Source: Saprospiraceae bacterium
GTDB lineage: Bacteria > Bacteroidota > Bacteroidia > Chitinophagales > Saprospiraceae
Direction: 5' to 3'
Assembly: GCA_024103005.1 (NCBI GenBank)
Contig: JAGFJA010000054.1
Coordinates: 62,001-126,000 of the forward strand
DNA: 64,000 bases
Shown here in pieces: positions 17,237 through 25,789 of this stretch (position 1 is the first letter of the stretch; each line of letters opens with the position of its first letter). The notes beneath the pieces are model-generated. The model was not told the origin of the DNA, searched no databases, and saw only the letters and a program-made list of their open reading frames with translations. The position numbers and the translations under genes were made by a program.

Positions 17237-18169
17237 TTATGCAAACAGTTTTTGTTTCTCGAGCGCAAATTCAGCATCAGTAATTTCGCCTTTCTGTCGC
17301 CTTTCTCCCAATTTTTTCAGCTCGGCGAGCAACTGATCTGTTGTAAGTGGTTCCTTGATAACTTCTTCTTTTTCTTCCGGTTTGATGATCTCGGCTGTCT
17401 GTTCAGGTTCTTCTGCAGCCTTAGCCTCCGGTTCTTCCTTATTTAGTCTCCAGTCTTTGAAGCCTGAGGCAGCTATCCGGTCATATTCTTTCTGGATTCG
17501 CAGAAAGGAAAGAGCGTCTTCTGTCTTAATTCTCTCGATATTTTTCAGTCCATTAGCGACGGCCTTGCCCAGATTGGAAAAGAGGTCTTCCTTTTGTTCG
17601 AGGAGTGAATTACAACAGGCCATTTTGAACAATACCTCCGGATTGTCGGGAAGAGATAAGAGTGCTTTTTGGTAACATTCAAGGGCCTGGCGATACATAT
17701 AATCTTCAAAGTATTTCTGACCCTGGCGAAAGTCCCCGTTTAGTTGAGGATTATAGGATCTGCTTTTTCCGGGTGGATTGAAAGGTCTTCTGTCAGGTCT
17801 TCGTTTATTTTTTCTGTATGGTCTTTCTTCTTCATAGACTTCAATGGTATGTTCTTTCCACCATCTTTTGTAAGATCGGCCGCTTCGGTATGAGTAGCTA
17901 TCCGGTGGAGTGGTAAAGGGGATGATATTGTATCGGGCATCAAAATCCTCCTTGTCCATGGTAGCAATCCTGATGAAGTCGATAAAGCTGAGGAAAAAAG
18001 GTATAAAAGAAAAGGCTATTAATGCATAGAAAATACCGACACCAATCCTGCCGAGGTAAAACTTGTGTGCGCCTATCCATCCAAAAAAAAAGGTCAGCAA
18101 CAAGGCTGTTGATTTATTTCTTCTACTTCTGTTATAAGGTACTGAACTCATCTGACTGTAAACATTCAT
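17237..18169 (-). CDS. TM2-domain protein with TPR-like middle and C-terminal SHOCT domain
   Basis: 310 residues. A TM2 domain (~18-75) shows 'STALLLTFFFGWIGAHKFYL' then 'GRIGVGIFYALIAFSF', two membrane helices joined by the conserved GAHKFYLG turn. A basic linker rich in Arg/Tyr (~100-140) leads to a TPR-like pair ('GQKYFEDYMYRQALECYQKA', 'PEVLFKMACCNSLLEQKEDL'), a Glu/Pro-rich stretch and a final SHOCT domain ('LKKLGERRQKGEITDAEFAL'). SHOCT motifs are short oligomerisation modules. An inner-membrane protein with a cytoplasmic tail; role unknown. An in-frame Met at residue 7 is an alternative start. Likely in an operon with the CBS protein downstream. Confidence 0.85.
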   Translation of the reverse strand: MNVYSQMSSVPYNRSRRNKSTALLLTFFFGWIGAHKFYLGRIGVGIFYALIAFSFIPFFLSFIDFIRIATMDKEDFDARYNIIPFTTPPDSYSYRSGRSYKRWWKEHTIEVYEEERPYRKNKRRPDRRPFNPPGKSRSYNPQLNGDFRQGQKYFEDYMYRQALECYQKALLSLPDNPEVLFKMACCNSLLEQKEDLFSNLGKAVANGLKNIERIKTEDALSFLRIQKEYDRIAASGFKDWRLNKEEPEAKAAEEPEQTAEIIKPEEKEEVIKEPLTTDQLLAELKKLGERRQKGEITDAEFALEKQKLFA

Positions 18170-18914
18170 ATCGCTCCTAAGGTTGATTTTAATATATAAT
18201 GCAAATGGAGCAAAGATTATCCCAAAGTTAATAATTTTATAGATAAATTAGTCAAAATATCGGACATTCGGTCGGGAATGGCTGGTGGACCTTCCTTGAA
18301 TAATCAAACACTGGTGGATTTCAGAAAAGAATTCCGAAAAATAATTTAACATCTTAATACCCTTATGAAAGTAAATGTTACTAATAAGGATGCCAATGTT
18401 TTTTTAATAGTAAGATCCGGAATAGATAAAGTCATTTTTCATTTTAGAAAAGAAGATACAAACCAGTTGTACTGTTTTGAATATATTTTCTGACATCTGA
18501 AGATGTTGGCATTAATTTAACATATTACCAAAAACCTTCTTCTCAGTATAATTTCAATACGGTCAAAGAAATTGAAAACTGAATGAATCGCCGGAAGTAA
18601 GGCAAAGTCAAATTTTTACAAATCTTAATAATGAGAAAGATTATGCGTCCTTCTGTTCAATATTTTCCTGAAGTACAAGCCAATTTTACCAGGGTTTGAT
18701 TGCTGAAGATGAGGTTGAAATTATCTAAAAGTTAAAACTTTGGTTAAATTGAAGTTAAACCGATTTTAAATGCAATTATTCCAGGATTATTGTAGTTTGT
18801 AAGAAAAAAAGTGTGCCGGCCGTTCAATTTTATTGAAATATTGAATAAAACATCCTTTGATTGAAAGGTACACCGTATTTTTGAACGATTTTTTAACAAA
18901 ACCACAATTAAAAA
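18170..18914. other. Intergenic region (745 bp), divergent promoter zone
   Basis: The longest stretch without a supported gene. It separates the minus-strand TM2 gene from the plus-strand ompH pair. A 42-codon frame at 18365-18493 (begins MKVNVTNKD) is the only one that opens with ATG and looks at all protein-like, but it has no family resemblance, so I do not call it. The ompH promoter candidate lies at 18856-18883. Confidence 0.5.
18856..18883 (+). promoter_or_regulatory. Candidate Bacteroidota-type promoter for the first ompH
   Basis: TTTG at 18856-18859 and TATTTTTG (fits TAnnTTTG) at 18876-18883, separated by 16 bases, with the ATG 31 bases further on. The spacing is at the short end for the -33/-7 promoter of this phylum. 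Confidence 0.4.
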
Positions 18915-19424
18915 ATGATTAAGAATTTTTTCCTGACGATCACGTTTGCCTTGATTACTTTGGGAGCAGCAACAGCCCAGCGTGTAGCCATCGTTGATAT
19001 CGCCCGCCTTTTGGAGAATATGCCGGAATATAGTGCGGCCCAGAAACAGCTCGATGAATTGAGTGCTACCTGGCGTGCCGAAATCAATGCAGAAATGGAT
19101 AAGATAAAAGGTCTTTACAATAAATATCAGGCCGAACTGCCCCTTCTGAATGATGAGATGAAAAAAAAGCGGGAAGATGAAATTACCAATAAGGAAAAGG
19201 AAGTCCGCGACCTTCAAAAATCACGCTTTGGTGCGGATGGCAGTCTCTTTGCCAAGAGGGAAGAGTTGGTCAAGCCCATACAGGACAAAGTGTATAAGGC
19301 TATAGATGACTATGCGAAGGAAAGGGGTTATGATCTTATACTTGATAAGAGCAGCGCAGCAGGTGTATTGTTTGTCAGCGATGCAATAGACAAGACGGCT
19401 GATATCGCCAAAAAGATTAAGTAA
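18915..19424 (+). CDS. OmpH/Skp-family periplasmic chaperone (first copy)
   Basis: 169 residues. A signal peptide cleaves after 'GAATAQ'; then 'RVAIVDIARLLENMPEYSAA' (the usual RIGYVDxxxIL start of mature Skp), a long charged coiled coil (~40-120, 'EMKKKREDEITNKEKEVRDL') and the closing strand region 'YDLILDKSSAAGVLFVSDAI'. Skp/OmpH trimers hold unfolded outer-membrane proteins in their tentacles on the way to the BAM complex. It is followed after ~120 bases by a second Skp-like gene and then murI, an arrangement often found in Bacteroidota, though the bamA gene that often precedes it is absent. Has its own candidate promoter. Confidence 0.93.
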   Translation: MIKNFFLTITFALITLGAATAQRVAIVDIARLLENMPEYSAAQKQLDELSATWRAEINAEMDKIKGLYNKYQAELPLLNDEMKKKREDEITNKEKEVRDLQKSRFGADGSLFAKREELVKPIQDKVYKAIDDYAKERGYDLILDKSSAAGVLFVSDAIDKTADIAKKIK

Positions 19425-19483
19425 CTCATTGAATAATAGTGTTTAATAGTTTTTTTAGGAGCATTGTTCCCGATTGTTCCGAA

Positions 19484-19515
19484 TTTGGTAATTTGGGGAT
19501 AAATGTGTATGTTTG
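19484..19515 (+). promoter_or_regulatory. Candidate Bacteroidota-type promoter for the second ompH
   Basis: TTTG at 19484-19487 and TATGTTTG (exact TAnnTTTG) at 19508-19515, 20 bases apart, with the start codon 27 bases downstream. The spacing fits the known -33/-7 promoter of Bacteroidota, so the second ompH can be transcribed independently of the first. Confidence 0.55.
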
Positions 19516-19542
19516 CGCACTTTTTAATCAACAAAAACAAAA

Positions 19543-20118
19543 ATGAACCGAATATTATTGATTTGCCTAATGTTATCGGCTATGATGACGTCTTCGGCTG
19601 TAGCTCAAAAAATAGCATATATCAACAGTTCTGCCCTGATGCAGGACTTGCCTGAAATCAAACAAGCCGACTCTAATCTGAGTGCCTTCCAGACTCAATT
19701 ACAGAAAAAAGGCGAACAGATGGTGACAGCGCTTCAGACAAAGTATCAGGAAATATCTAAGAAGCAAAATGCCGGTGAAATCTCTCCAAAGCAACTTGAA
19801 GAAGAATCAGCTAAGCTCAAGGAAGAAGAAGCCAAAATCAACCAGTTTGAACAAGACATGAACAAGCAGGTGGCCGAAAAAAGACAGGCACTCTATCAGC
19901 CTATCCTGGACAGGATTAATGGATATATCAATGAAGTAGCCAAAAGTATGGGATTTGACTATGTGTTTGACTCAAGCACAGGAATCCTTCTCTTTGCCGA
20001 AGAAAAGTATGACATCACTGCTGACGTAAAGCACAAATTGATGGAATCAGCAAAAACTACAACTCCGGCATCAACCTCTCCAAAGACAACTCCTCCGGCA
20101 TCCGGTGGTAAAAACTAA
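19543..20118 (+). CDS. OmpH/Skp-family periplasmic chaperone (second copy)
   Basis: 191 residues. The signal peptide ends at 'SSAVAQ'; the mature start 'KIAYINSSALMQDLPEIKQA' and a long helical hairpin with Lys/Glu/Gln heptads (~45-125) are typical Skp, followed by 'GFDYVFDSSTGILLFAEEKY'. The C-terminal ~25 residues are Thr/Pro/Ser-rich ('TTTPASTSPKTTPPASGG') and have no counterpart in the first copy. Likely a paralogous outer-membrane protein chaperone that can form its own trimers. The last 14 bases overlap the murI frame, implying translational coupling between chaperone and racemase. Confidence 0.92.
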   Translation: MNRILLICLMLSAMMTSSAVAQKIAYINSSALMQDLPEIKQADSNLSAFQTQLQKKGEQMVTALQTKYQEISKKQNAGEISPKQLEEESAKLKEEEAKINQFEQDMNKQVAEKRQALYQPILDRINGYINEVAKSMGFDYVFDSSTGILLFAEEKYDITADVKHKLMESAKTTTPASTSPKTTPPASGGKN

Positions 20119-20932
20119 AAATGCAATAGGAATATTTGACTCGGGATATGGTGGACTCACCGTATTCCGGGCCATTAAAGACTTGTTGCCCCAGTATGAT
20201 TATCTGTACCTCGGAGACAATGCCCGCGCACCCTATGGTAACCGTTCTTTTGACGTTGTATATAAATATACTCTGGAGTGTGTAGAATGGTTTTTCCGAC
20301 AGGGCTGTCCCTTAGTTATCCTTGCCTGTAATACTGCCTCTGCCAAAGCACTGCGCACCATTCAACAAAAAGATCTTGTTGACCGATATCCGGAAAAAAG
20401 AGTTCTTGGCGTCATCCGCCCGACAGCAGAAATAATCGGTACTTTCTCTCAGAGTGGTGTCATCGGCATTCTCGGAACCATGGGTACCATCAGTAGCCAT
20501 TCGTATGAGATTGAGATTGAACACTTTGCCCCGGAGATTAAGGTAGTGCAGCACGCCTGCCCTATGTGGGTTCCTCTGATAGAAAACGGAGAATACCACG
20601 GCAGAGAAATGGATGCTTTTATTGAGTCAGACCTCAAACAATTATTCCGGCAGGATCCGGGTATTGACACAATACTGCTGGCCTGTACCCACTATCCCCT
20701 GATAGCCGACAAAATAGAAAGACATCTTCCTGCCGGTGTACGCCTGATCTCACAGGGGGCCATCGTAGCCAACAGCCTGAAAGACTATCTGAACAGGCAT
20801 CCGGAGATAGAATCACAACTGTCTGCCAATGGTGAGACACAGTTTTGTACGACGGATGATGCAGCTTTTTTTATGAGCCGGGGTAGGGAGTTTTTTGGTG
20901 AATATATCGAAGCCATGAAAGTCCACCTTTAA
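20105..20932 (+). CDS. murI: Glutamate racemase
   Basis: 275 residues; interconverts L- and D-glutamate for peptidoglycan. Motifs: 'IGIFDSGYGGLTVFRAIKDL' at the N-terminus, 'YLGDNARAPYG', first catalytic Cys in 'VILACNTASAKALRTI' and second in 'TILLACTHYPLIADKI'. The start is GTG at 20105, chosen because the only nearby ATG (20121) is out of frame and the IFDSGYGG strand follows closely. It overlaps the upstream ompH by 14 bases. A long stem-loop follows the stop codon. Together with ddl elsewhere in the window it supplies D-amino acids for the cell wall. Confidence 0.95.
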   Translation: MVKTKNAIGIFDSGYGGLTVFRAIKDLLPQYDYLYLGDNARAPYGNRSFDVVYKYTLECVEWFFRQGCPLVILACNTASAKALRTIQQKDLVDRYPEKRVLGVIRPTAEIIGTFSQSGVIGILGTMGTISSHSYEIEIEHFAPEIKVVQHACPMWVPLIENGEYHGREMDAFIESDLKQLFRQDPGIDTILLACTHYPLIADKIERHLPAGVRLISQGAIVANSLKDYLNRHPEIESQLSANGETQFCTTDDAAFFMSRGREFFGEYIEAMKVHL

Positions 20933-20980
20933 TAAAACAGCTTGATAAGACGGAACTAATTTCCTGTCCGGCTGTTTTAT
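20932..20980 (+). terminator. Probable terminator after murI
   Basis: Perfect 10-bp stem ATAAAACAGC (20932-20941) with GCTGTTTTAT (20971-20980), starting immediately after the murI stop. The 29-base loop contains a smaller pairing (GGAA with TTCC). The T-rich 3' arm gives intrinsic-terminator character, but no long T-run follows. Confidence 0.55.
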
Positions 20981-21127
20981 AAATTGATGAAAGTTTAAGG
21001 AATCGTTCAATAAGGTTGAAATTTCTATAAAAAAGGCGGCAAACGGGCAAGTTAAGCACCATTTAGACGTGAAATTTTATTTTTTCAAATAGTTGATATA
21101 TTTTTACGGCAATAAAAAGTTGAGATA

Positions 21128-21694
21128 ATGAATGTAGAAGAAGCAAATAAGATAATTGATAAGATAAAGGGTCTGATGGATGGTGCCATAGAGCATCTAA
21201 GCCATGAATTGACTAAGGTCAGGACGGGTAAGGCTTCACCATCTCTTGTTTCAGAGATTATGATCGAATATTATGGCAGCCCGACACCCCTCAATCAGGT
21301 AGCTAATGTCAATATCAGCGATATCAAGACCATTGTCATACAGCCATGGGAAAAGTCTATGCTTCGACCTATTGAAAACGCCATCTTTGAGGCTAATCTC
21401 GGTATTACCCCTCAGAATGACGGCGAGGTCATCCGCCTCGTTATTCCGCCACTGACCGAAGAAAGAAGGATGGGGCTGGTTAAACAAGCCAAACAACTTG
21501 CCGAGGACGCCAAGGTAAGCATCCGTAATGTACGCCGTGACGGCATGGAAGGCATCAAAAAATTAATCAAAGAAGGCCTTCCGGAAGATATGGGTAAGAA
21601 AAAAGAGGAAGAAATACAAAAATTGACGGACTCATATACGGCGCAGGCAGGCAAATTGGCTGAAGGTAAAGAAAAAGATATCATGTCTATCTGA
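21128..21694 (+). CDS. frr: Ribosome recycling factor
   Basis: 188 residues. RRF with EF-G splits post-termination ribosomes in the cytoplasm. Diagnostic segments: 'HLSHELTKVRTGKASPSLVS', 'YYGSPTPLNQVANVNISDIK', 'IVIQPWEKSMLRPIENAIFE', 'RLVIPPLTEERRMGLVKQAK' and 'SIRNVRRDGMEGIKKLIKEG'. Length and both domains are complete. In many bacteria frr follows pyrH; here pyrH is about 41 kb away, next to tsf, and frr is instead followed 32 bases later by the DUF5691 gene. The upstream region is AT-rich, so it has its own promoter after the murI terminator. Confidence 0.97.
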   Translation: MNVEEANKIIDKIKGLMDGAIEHLSHELTKVRTGKASPSLVSEIMIEYYGSPTPLNQVANVNISDIKTIVIQPWEKSMLRPIENAIFEANLGITPQNDGEVIRLVIPPLTEERRMGLVKQAKQLAEDAKVSIRNVRRDGMEGIKKLIKEGLPEDMGKKKEEEIQKLTDSYTAQAGKLAEGKEKDIMSI

Positions 21695-21726
21695 TATAGT
21701 GTCCCGTCACCCACAAACATGCTATT

Positions 21727-23175
21727 TTGTTAGAGACCGATCTGAATTGTACCCTGTTGTATGGCGAAAATGAGTACCCGCTGGCCAATTTAGCCGGTAT
21801 GGAAGCAACTGCATTCGATGCCCTTTCTGTGGTAGATAAGTTTCTGATCAATTCAACCCTTGTTACCTATGCGATTGAAGGGACGGACTACCCCTATGAA
21901 ATCACGGAGACTGAGCAGGAAAAGTACCTGTTTGGACCAAATTTTTCAGAGATATTGTCATCCATGGGTTATGAAAAAGTGCTGGCAGCCGCACCTCTGT
22001 TGATAAGACTGCATTTACAACACCAATGTTTACTCCATCCTGGTCTCATCTTTGAAATTTTTGACCATCCTGATGATTGGATTGAATATCATCCGTCACT
22101 TATAAAGCTTATCCGCCGTAAAGGGCGATGGATGGCAGACATGAAGCCCGAATGGTCATGGTGGACGGAATCCATAAATCCTGACACCTGGAAACAAAGA
22201 GCAGGTAAATTCCAATACCAATTTTTCCGATTGATTCGTTCAGCGCGAAGAACAGAGGCTAATGACCTGTTGTTGCAATCATGGAACAGTGAGTCACCGC
22301 AGTCCGGAAAGATTTTACTCGATATTTTCAGGGAACATTTGACAGCAGAAGACGGTCCTTGTCTTATCCGTCTGATGGATGAAGCATCCGACTTAAATCG
22401 CAGGGAAATCAGGGCCTTACTGTTTGTATCCTCAGATAACCAGGATATTGTTGATTTCCGTGAACAGATTTTAAGACTAGATGACCCAAGTGAATATTTC
22501 GGGAATGGAAGCAAAGTGGTTTTAACCGATATACTTCCATATAATGAAGAAGATGCCATGCAGATGCCTAGAGAATGGATTCCTTTCATCGATCCATTAT
22601 CAGCCAAAGGTAATGCAGTGTTAAAAGGAGTAAAAAATCAATACAATGATCGTGGTCAGTTGCTTTCATTTTATAATGATATTCTCTATTACTGCCTTTA
22701 TGCTAAAAGGTGGAAGGAACTTCGATACTGGGTTCATGCGATTTGGTCAGCACAAACTTCTTTTCGGATTGAACGTTCATGGATTTATTATTTCAATACC
22801 CTTTCTACTGAGGAGAAAAACAAAATTATTCTTGATTTAATTGATGAATCAGCCGGGGGTGAAGTCCTACTGTTTTTAAATCAGGTTTTAGAATGTGCAA
22901 TCATAGAAATGAACAGAGAGTCGTCTGAAAGCTATCTCTCATTAATAGAAAGGGTGATGTCGGATAAGACCCGTAAAAAAGGAAAAATTCAATGGGACGA
23001 TGTCCTTGTGTTTTTGCCCTTTGCCCTAAATAACAGATGCTTACAAGACTTGCATAATCTCATTGCGAAAATGAAAAAAGAAATCTCGCAACTTAAGGTG
23101 AAAAACTTCCTCGAGATTACCGGGGAATTAATTACTTTTAGAAATAAAATAGATCGGGCTTTTCATGACAGATAA
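21727..23175 (+). CDS. DUF5691-family protein
   Basis: 482 residues, no signal peptide or membrane helix, so cytoplasmic. The centre is characteristic of DUF5691: 'NPDTWKQRAGKFQYQFFRLI', 'SGKILLDIFREHLTAEDGPC' and 'DEASDLNRREIRALLFVSS', a HEAT-like helical arrangement. The family is usually encoded with a MoxR-type AAA ATPase, a SWIM zinc-finger protein, DUF5682 and a VWA protein; only the ATPase is present here, overlapping its 3' end by 11 bases. The start is uncertain: a TTG at 21727 opens the frame soon after an in-frame stop at 21697, and the nearby ATG at 21719 is out of frame and stops after four codons. The next in-frame Met is residue 26. Molecular role unknown. Confidence 0.75.
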   Translation: MLETDLNCTLLYGENEYPLANLAGMEATAFDALSVVDKFLINSTLVTYAIEGTDYPYEITETEQEKYLFGPNFSEILSSMGYEKVLAAAPLLIRLHLQHQCLLHPGLIFEIFDHPDDWIEYHPSLIKLIRRKGRWMADMKPEWSWWTESINPDTWKQRAGKFQYQFFRLIRSARRTEANDLLLQSWNSESPQSGKILLDIFREHLTAEDGPCLIRLMDEASDLNRREIRALLFVSSDNQDIVDFREQILRLDDPSEYFGNGSKVVLTDILPYNEEDAMQMPREWIPFIDPLSAKGNAVLKGVKNQYNDRGQLLSFYNDILYYCLYAKRWKELRYWVHAIWSAQTSFRIERSWIYYFNTLSTEEKNKIILDLIDESAGGEVLLFLNQVLECAIIEMNRESSESYLSLIERVMSDKTRKKGKIQWDDVLVFLPFALNNRCLQDLHNLIAKMKKEISQLKVKNFLEITGELITFRNKIDRAFHDR

Positions 23176-24250
23176 CAATAATATCCGACCGGGAGCAGAA
23201 ACCCGTTATGCGCATGAATTAAAGGCACTCATCGCTGACGATCAATATGACAAACCACCTGGATGGAAGCTTTCCCCACGTGCTGTGATACACTATCTGA
23301 CCGGCGGGCCCCTTGGCGACATCACGATTGAGCCAAAATATCTCGGTAACAGACGCATACTCGAACTGTGTATTGCCACCCTGCTCACAGACCGAGGACT
23401 GCTGTTGATGGGATTGCCGGGCACGGCTAAGTCGTGGCTTTCAGAACATCTCGCAGCTGCCATTTCAGGCAGTAGTACCACTATGGTTCAGGGCACGGTA
23501 GGGATGGATGAAAATCAGTTGAAATATCACTGGAACTACGCTGAACTCCTGCAAAACGGCCCCTCAGAAAAAGCACTCGTCAAAAGCCCCATACTGCGTG
23601 CCATGGAAAGCGGACACATCACCCGGATAGAAGAGCTGACTCGTATGCCTACAGAGATTCAGGATATCCTGATTACTGTATTGTCTGAAAAAATGATGGG
23701 AATTCCGGAGTTAAACCGTGAAGTATATGCTGTCAAAGGCTTTAATGTTATTGCCACAGCCAACGACCGGGACAAGGGAGTTCACGATCTCTCAGCAGCT
23801 CTGAGGCGGCGTTTTAATGTTGTACATCTCTCCATGCCGGCAACATTGCAGGAAGAAATTGACATCATTCATTTTCGTTTGGAACAGATACAGAGAGACC
23901 TGGGTTTGGATAAATACAAAATGCCACTGCAATACCTTTCAGACTTAGTAACAATATTCAGGGAATTGAGAAATGGACAAACTGACGATAAAAACACCAA
24001 GATAAAGTCTCCCGGCAGCACCCTTTCCACAGCTGAGGTACTGTCCGTCTTGCAGACAGGGATTCAGCATTCCATTTATTTCGGCAATGGAATAATGGAG
24101 CCTGATGATATTGCCACTTCCATCAGGAGCACGATTGTAAAAGACAACAATCGGGACCAGGGTGCATGGGATGAATATGTGGAAACGGTGATAAAGAGCA
24201 GGAAAGGATGGAAGGCATGGTATGAGGCATTTCACAGGACGACAAACTGA
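23165..24250 (+). CDS. MoxR-family AAA+ ATPase
   Basis: 361 residues. Walker A 'LLMGLPGTAKSWLSEHLAAA' at about residue 80, the MoxR-type insertion 'TMVQGTVGMDENQLKYHWNY', Walker B region 'GHITRIEELTRMPTEIQDIL', sensor 1 'FNVIATANDRDKGVHDLSAA' and the Arg finger/sensor region 'LRRRFNVVHLSMP'. MoxR ATPases act as chaperones that remodel partner complexes, typically through VWA/MIDAS-domain proteins. Its start overlaps the DUF5691 gene by 11 bases, a strong sign that the two products act together. No VWA or DUF5682 gene follows; the next gene, 140 bases on, encodes a YceI protein. Family firm; target unknown. Confidence 0.9.
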   Translation: MTDNNNIRPGAETRYAHELKALIADDQYDKPPGWKLSPRAVIHYLTGGPLGDITIEPKYLGNRRILELCIATLLTDRGLLLMGLPGTAKSWLSEHLAAAISGSSTTMVQGTVGMDENQLKYHWNYAELLQNGPSEKALVKSPILRAMESGHITRIEELTRMPTEIQDILITVLSEKMMGIPELNREVYAVKGFNVIATANDRDKGVHDLSAALRRRFNVVHLSMPATLQEEIDIIHFRLEQIQRDLGLDKYKMPLQYLSDLVTIFRELRNGQTDDKNTKIKSPGSTLSTAEVLSVLQTGIQHSIYFGNGIMEPDDIATSIRSTIVKDNNRDQGAWDEYVETVIKSRKGWKAWYEAFHRTTN

Positions 24251-24390
24251 AGGTGAAGGTCCTGAAAATGTGTTTTAAAGGAGAAAAGGTCTGATTTTTC
24301 CCGTTATAACGAGTCATGTAAAAATACAGAAATGAATTTGTAGCAACCCATTTGCCGGATTGTTGTTGTATTTAAAAGAAAAGGTTTGAA

Positions 24391-24918
24391 ATGTCAAAAA
24401 GCAGATGGATATTAGATCCGGCATACGGAGAGGTTCAGTTTAAAGTAAAGTATTTGATGATATCGAATGTTATCGGTCGATTCAGGAGATTTGACCTGAC
24501 GGTAGAAACGGATGATAAGGATTTCTCGACGAGTAAGGTTGTATTTTCGGCTGATGTTGACAGTGTAGAAACTGACGATCACCAGCGAGACGGACACTTA
24601 AAAAGCCCTGATTTTTTTGATGTTAACGCTTATCCCCATATTTTATTTGAAGGAGGATCCATAGTATTTTCAGGAGATGAAGGAACGTTGGACGGGATGC
24701 TGACAATCAGAGATATCACGCGCCCGATCACGATTAAGGTCGAATTCGGAGGATTTAACAGAGATAGTCTGGGTAAACTGAGAGCCGGATTCAGTTTTAT
24801 CGGAAAGATAAACCGGAAAGATTTCGGACTTGCCTGGAATACCATTCTGAAGGATGGTGGCGTCATGGTAGGTAATGAAGTCAGGATATCGGGAGAAATA
24901 CAATTAATCAGGCAATAA
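24391..24918 (+). CDS. YceI-family protein without signal peptide
   Basis: 175 residues beginning 'MSKSRWILDPAYGEVQFKVK' directly with the YceI domain; no signal peptide, so probably cytoplasmic. The order 'VIGRFRRFDLTVETDDKDFS', 'GHLKSPDFFDVNAYPHILFE', 'LDGMLTIRDITRPITIKVEF' and 'GKINRKDFGLAWNTILKDGG' is fully typical of polyisoprenoid-binding YceI. Signal-less YceI proteins are common in Bacteroidota alongside exported ones. It is third in line after DUF5691 and MoxR, but 140 bases away, so co-transcription is not certain. A strong stem-loop lies beyond its stop. Confidence 0.93.
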   Translation: MSKSRWILDPAYGEVQFKVKYLMISNVIGRFRRFDLTVETDDKDFSTSKVVFSADVDSVETDDHQRDGHLKSPDFFDVNAYPHILFEGGSIVFSGDEGTLDGMLTIRDITRPITIKVEFGGFNRDSLGKLRAGFSFIGKINRKDFGLAWNTILKDGGVMVGNEVRISGEIQLIRQ

Positions 24919-24970
24919 GACCGGATAAGGCTTGCCGGCGATATTTTATTGGAACAATTATGCTCAAATG

Positions 24971-25001
24971 AAAAAGGTTGACCTCACGAAGAAGGTCAAC
25001 C
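24971..25001 (-). terminator. Terminator between convergent yceI and the rhodanese-thioredoxin operon
   Basis: Perfect 9-bp stem GGTTGACCT (24976-24984) and AGGTCAACC (24993-25001) with an 8-base loop. Read on the minus strand it is followed by five T, so it best serves the minus-strand operon ending at 25058; it may also stop yceI transcripts from the other side. Confidence 0.7.
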
Positions 25002-25057
25002 CTATAGAAATATACTCGTTCGACATTTAAATTTCGGAAAAAATTCCACGAGATGTT

Positions 25058-25786
25058 TTACATCAGGTGTTTTACAATTTCCTCCTTGCTTACCAGTCCC
25101 ATATTACTCCATGAAAGAGCATTCTTTTTATAAACGTGAAGATAGGGAAGGGCATCAATTTTTAATTCCCGGCACAATTCGGGGTTTTCATCTGCATTGA
25201 TACGGACGACTTCAACTGTAGCCGACATTTCACTGGCAATTTCCTTAAGATAGGGTTCCATTTTTTTGCAGGGCTGGCACCAGTCGGCATAGAAATCTAC
25301 CAGGACGATCTTGTCCGTATTGACTAATTTATTAAACTGATCCAATGTCATTGCCGATGAGGCTGCTTGTTCTCCTGTTGCTGTTGCATCTGTGGTTTCG
25401 GGAAGGTTGGCAGCGCGCCATTTGAGGATACCACCCTGCATTTCATATACTTCTTTAAAGCCCTGTGAGCGCATTTCCCTTGCAGCGGCTGCACTTCTTG
25501 CCCCACTAAGGCAGTAAACAAATACCGGTTTTGCCTTGTCTAAGCCTGATATTTCGCTTTGAAAATTACTGCCATCCCAGTTAATGTTCTTTGCATTAGC
25601 CAGATGACCACCTGAAAACTCACCCGGTGTACGCACGTCAATCAAAGGAGCATCGGGCATCTCTTTTAGCTTTGCGGCGAATTCAGTGGGACTGAGGTCC
25701 GTAGTCGCACTTTGAGAGGTCTTTGTGTTGCAACTGCTCAGGGCAATGATGGCCACCAAAAGGGGCATAAACAATGATCGTATCAT
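25058..25786 (-). CDS. Lipoprotein with fused rhodanese and thioredoxin domains
   Basis: 242 residues. The lipobox Cys is residue 19 ('AIIALSSC'). Residues ~32-130 form a rhodanese domain with 'APLIDVRTPGEFSGGHLANA' and an intact active-site loop, Cys92 in 'YCLSGARSAAA'. Residues ~145-242 form a thioredoxin domain with Cys170-Gln-Pro-Cys173 ('FYADWCQPCKKMEPYL') and the cis-Pro in 'KIDALPYLHVYK'. A lipid-anchored periplasmic enzyme that could move sulfane sulfur and reduce the resulting persulfide or disulfide within one chain (inference). Last gene of the operon, 3 bases after thioredoxin. The WCQPC site differs from the usual WCGPC of its neighbour. Confidence 0.92.
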   Translation of the reverse strand: MIRSLFMPLLVAIIALSSCNTKTSQSATTDLSPTEFAAKLKEMPDAPLIDVRTPGEFSGGHLANAKNINWDGSNFQSEISGLDKAKPVFVYCLSGARSAAAAREMRSQGFKEVYEMQGGILKWRAANLPETTDATATGEQAASSAMTLDQFNKLVNTDKIVLVDFYADWCQPCKKMEPYLKEIASEMSATVEVVRINADENPELCRELKIDALPYLHVYKKNALSWSNMGLVSKEEIVKHLM

Positions 25787-25789
25787 AGA

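Noticed and set aside
18365..18493. 42-codon plus-strand frame in the long gap before ompH
   Set aside because: Too short and without homology or a ribosome-binding site; not distinguishable from chance.
16186..18870. 15-base string ACATCCTTTGATTGA present upstream of mgtE and upstream of ompH
   Set aside because: Only two copies, different orientation relative to the genes, and only the second has a -7 element; probably chance in AT-rich DNA.
18744..19217. 157-codon minus-strand open frame opposite the first ompH gene
   Set aside because: It is antisense to a well-supported Skp/OmpH gene and has no protein-like features of its own.
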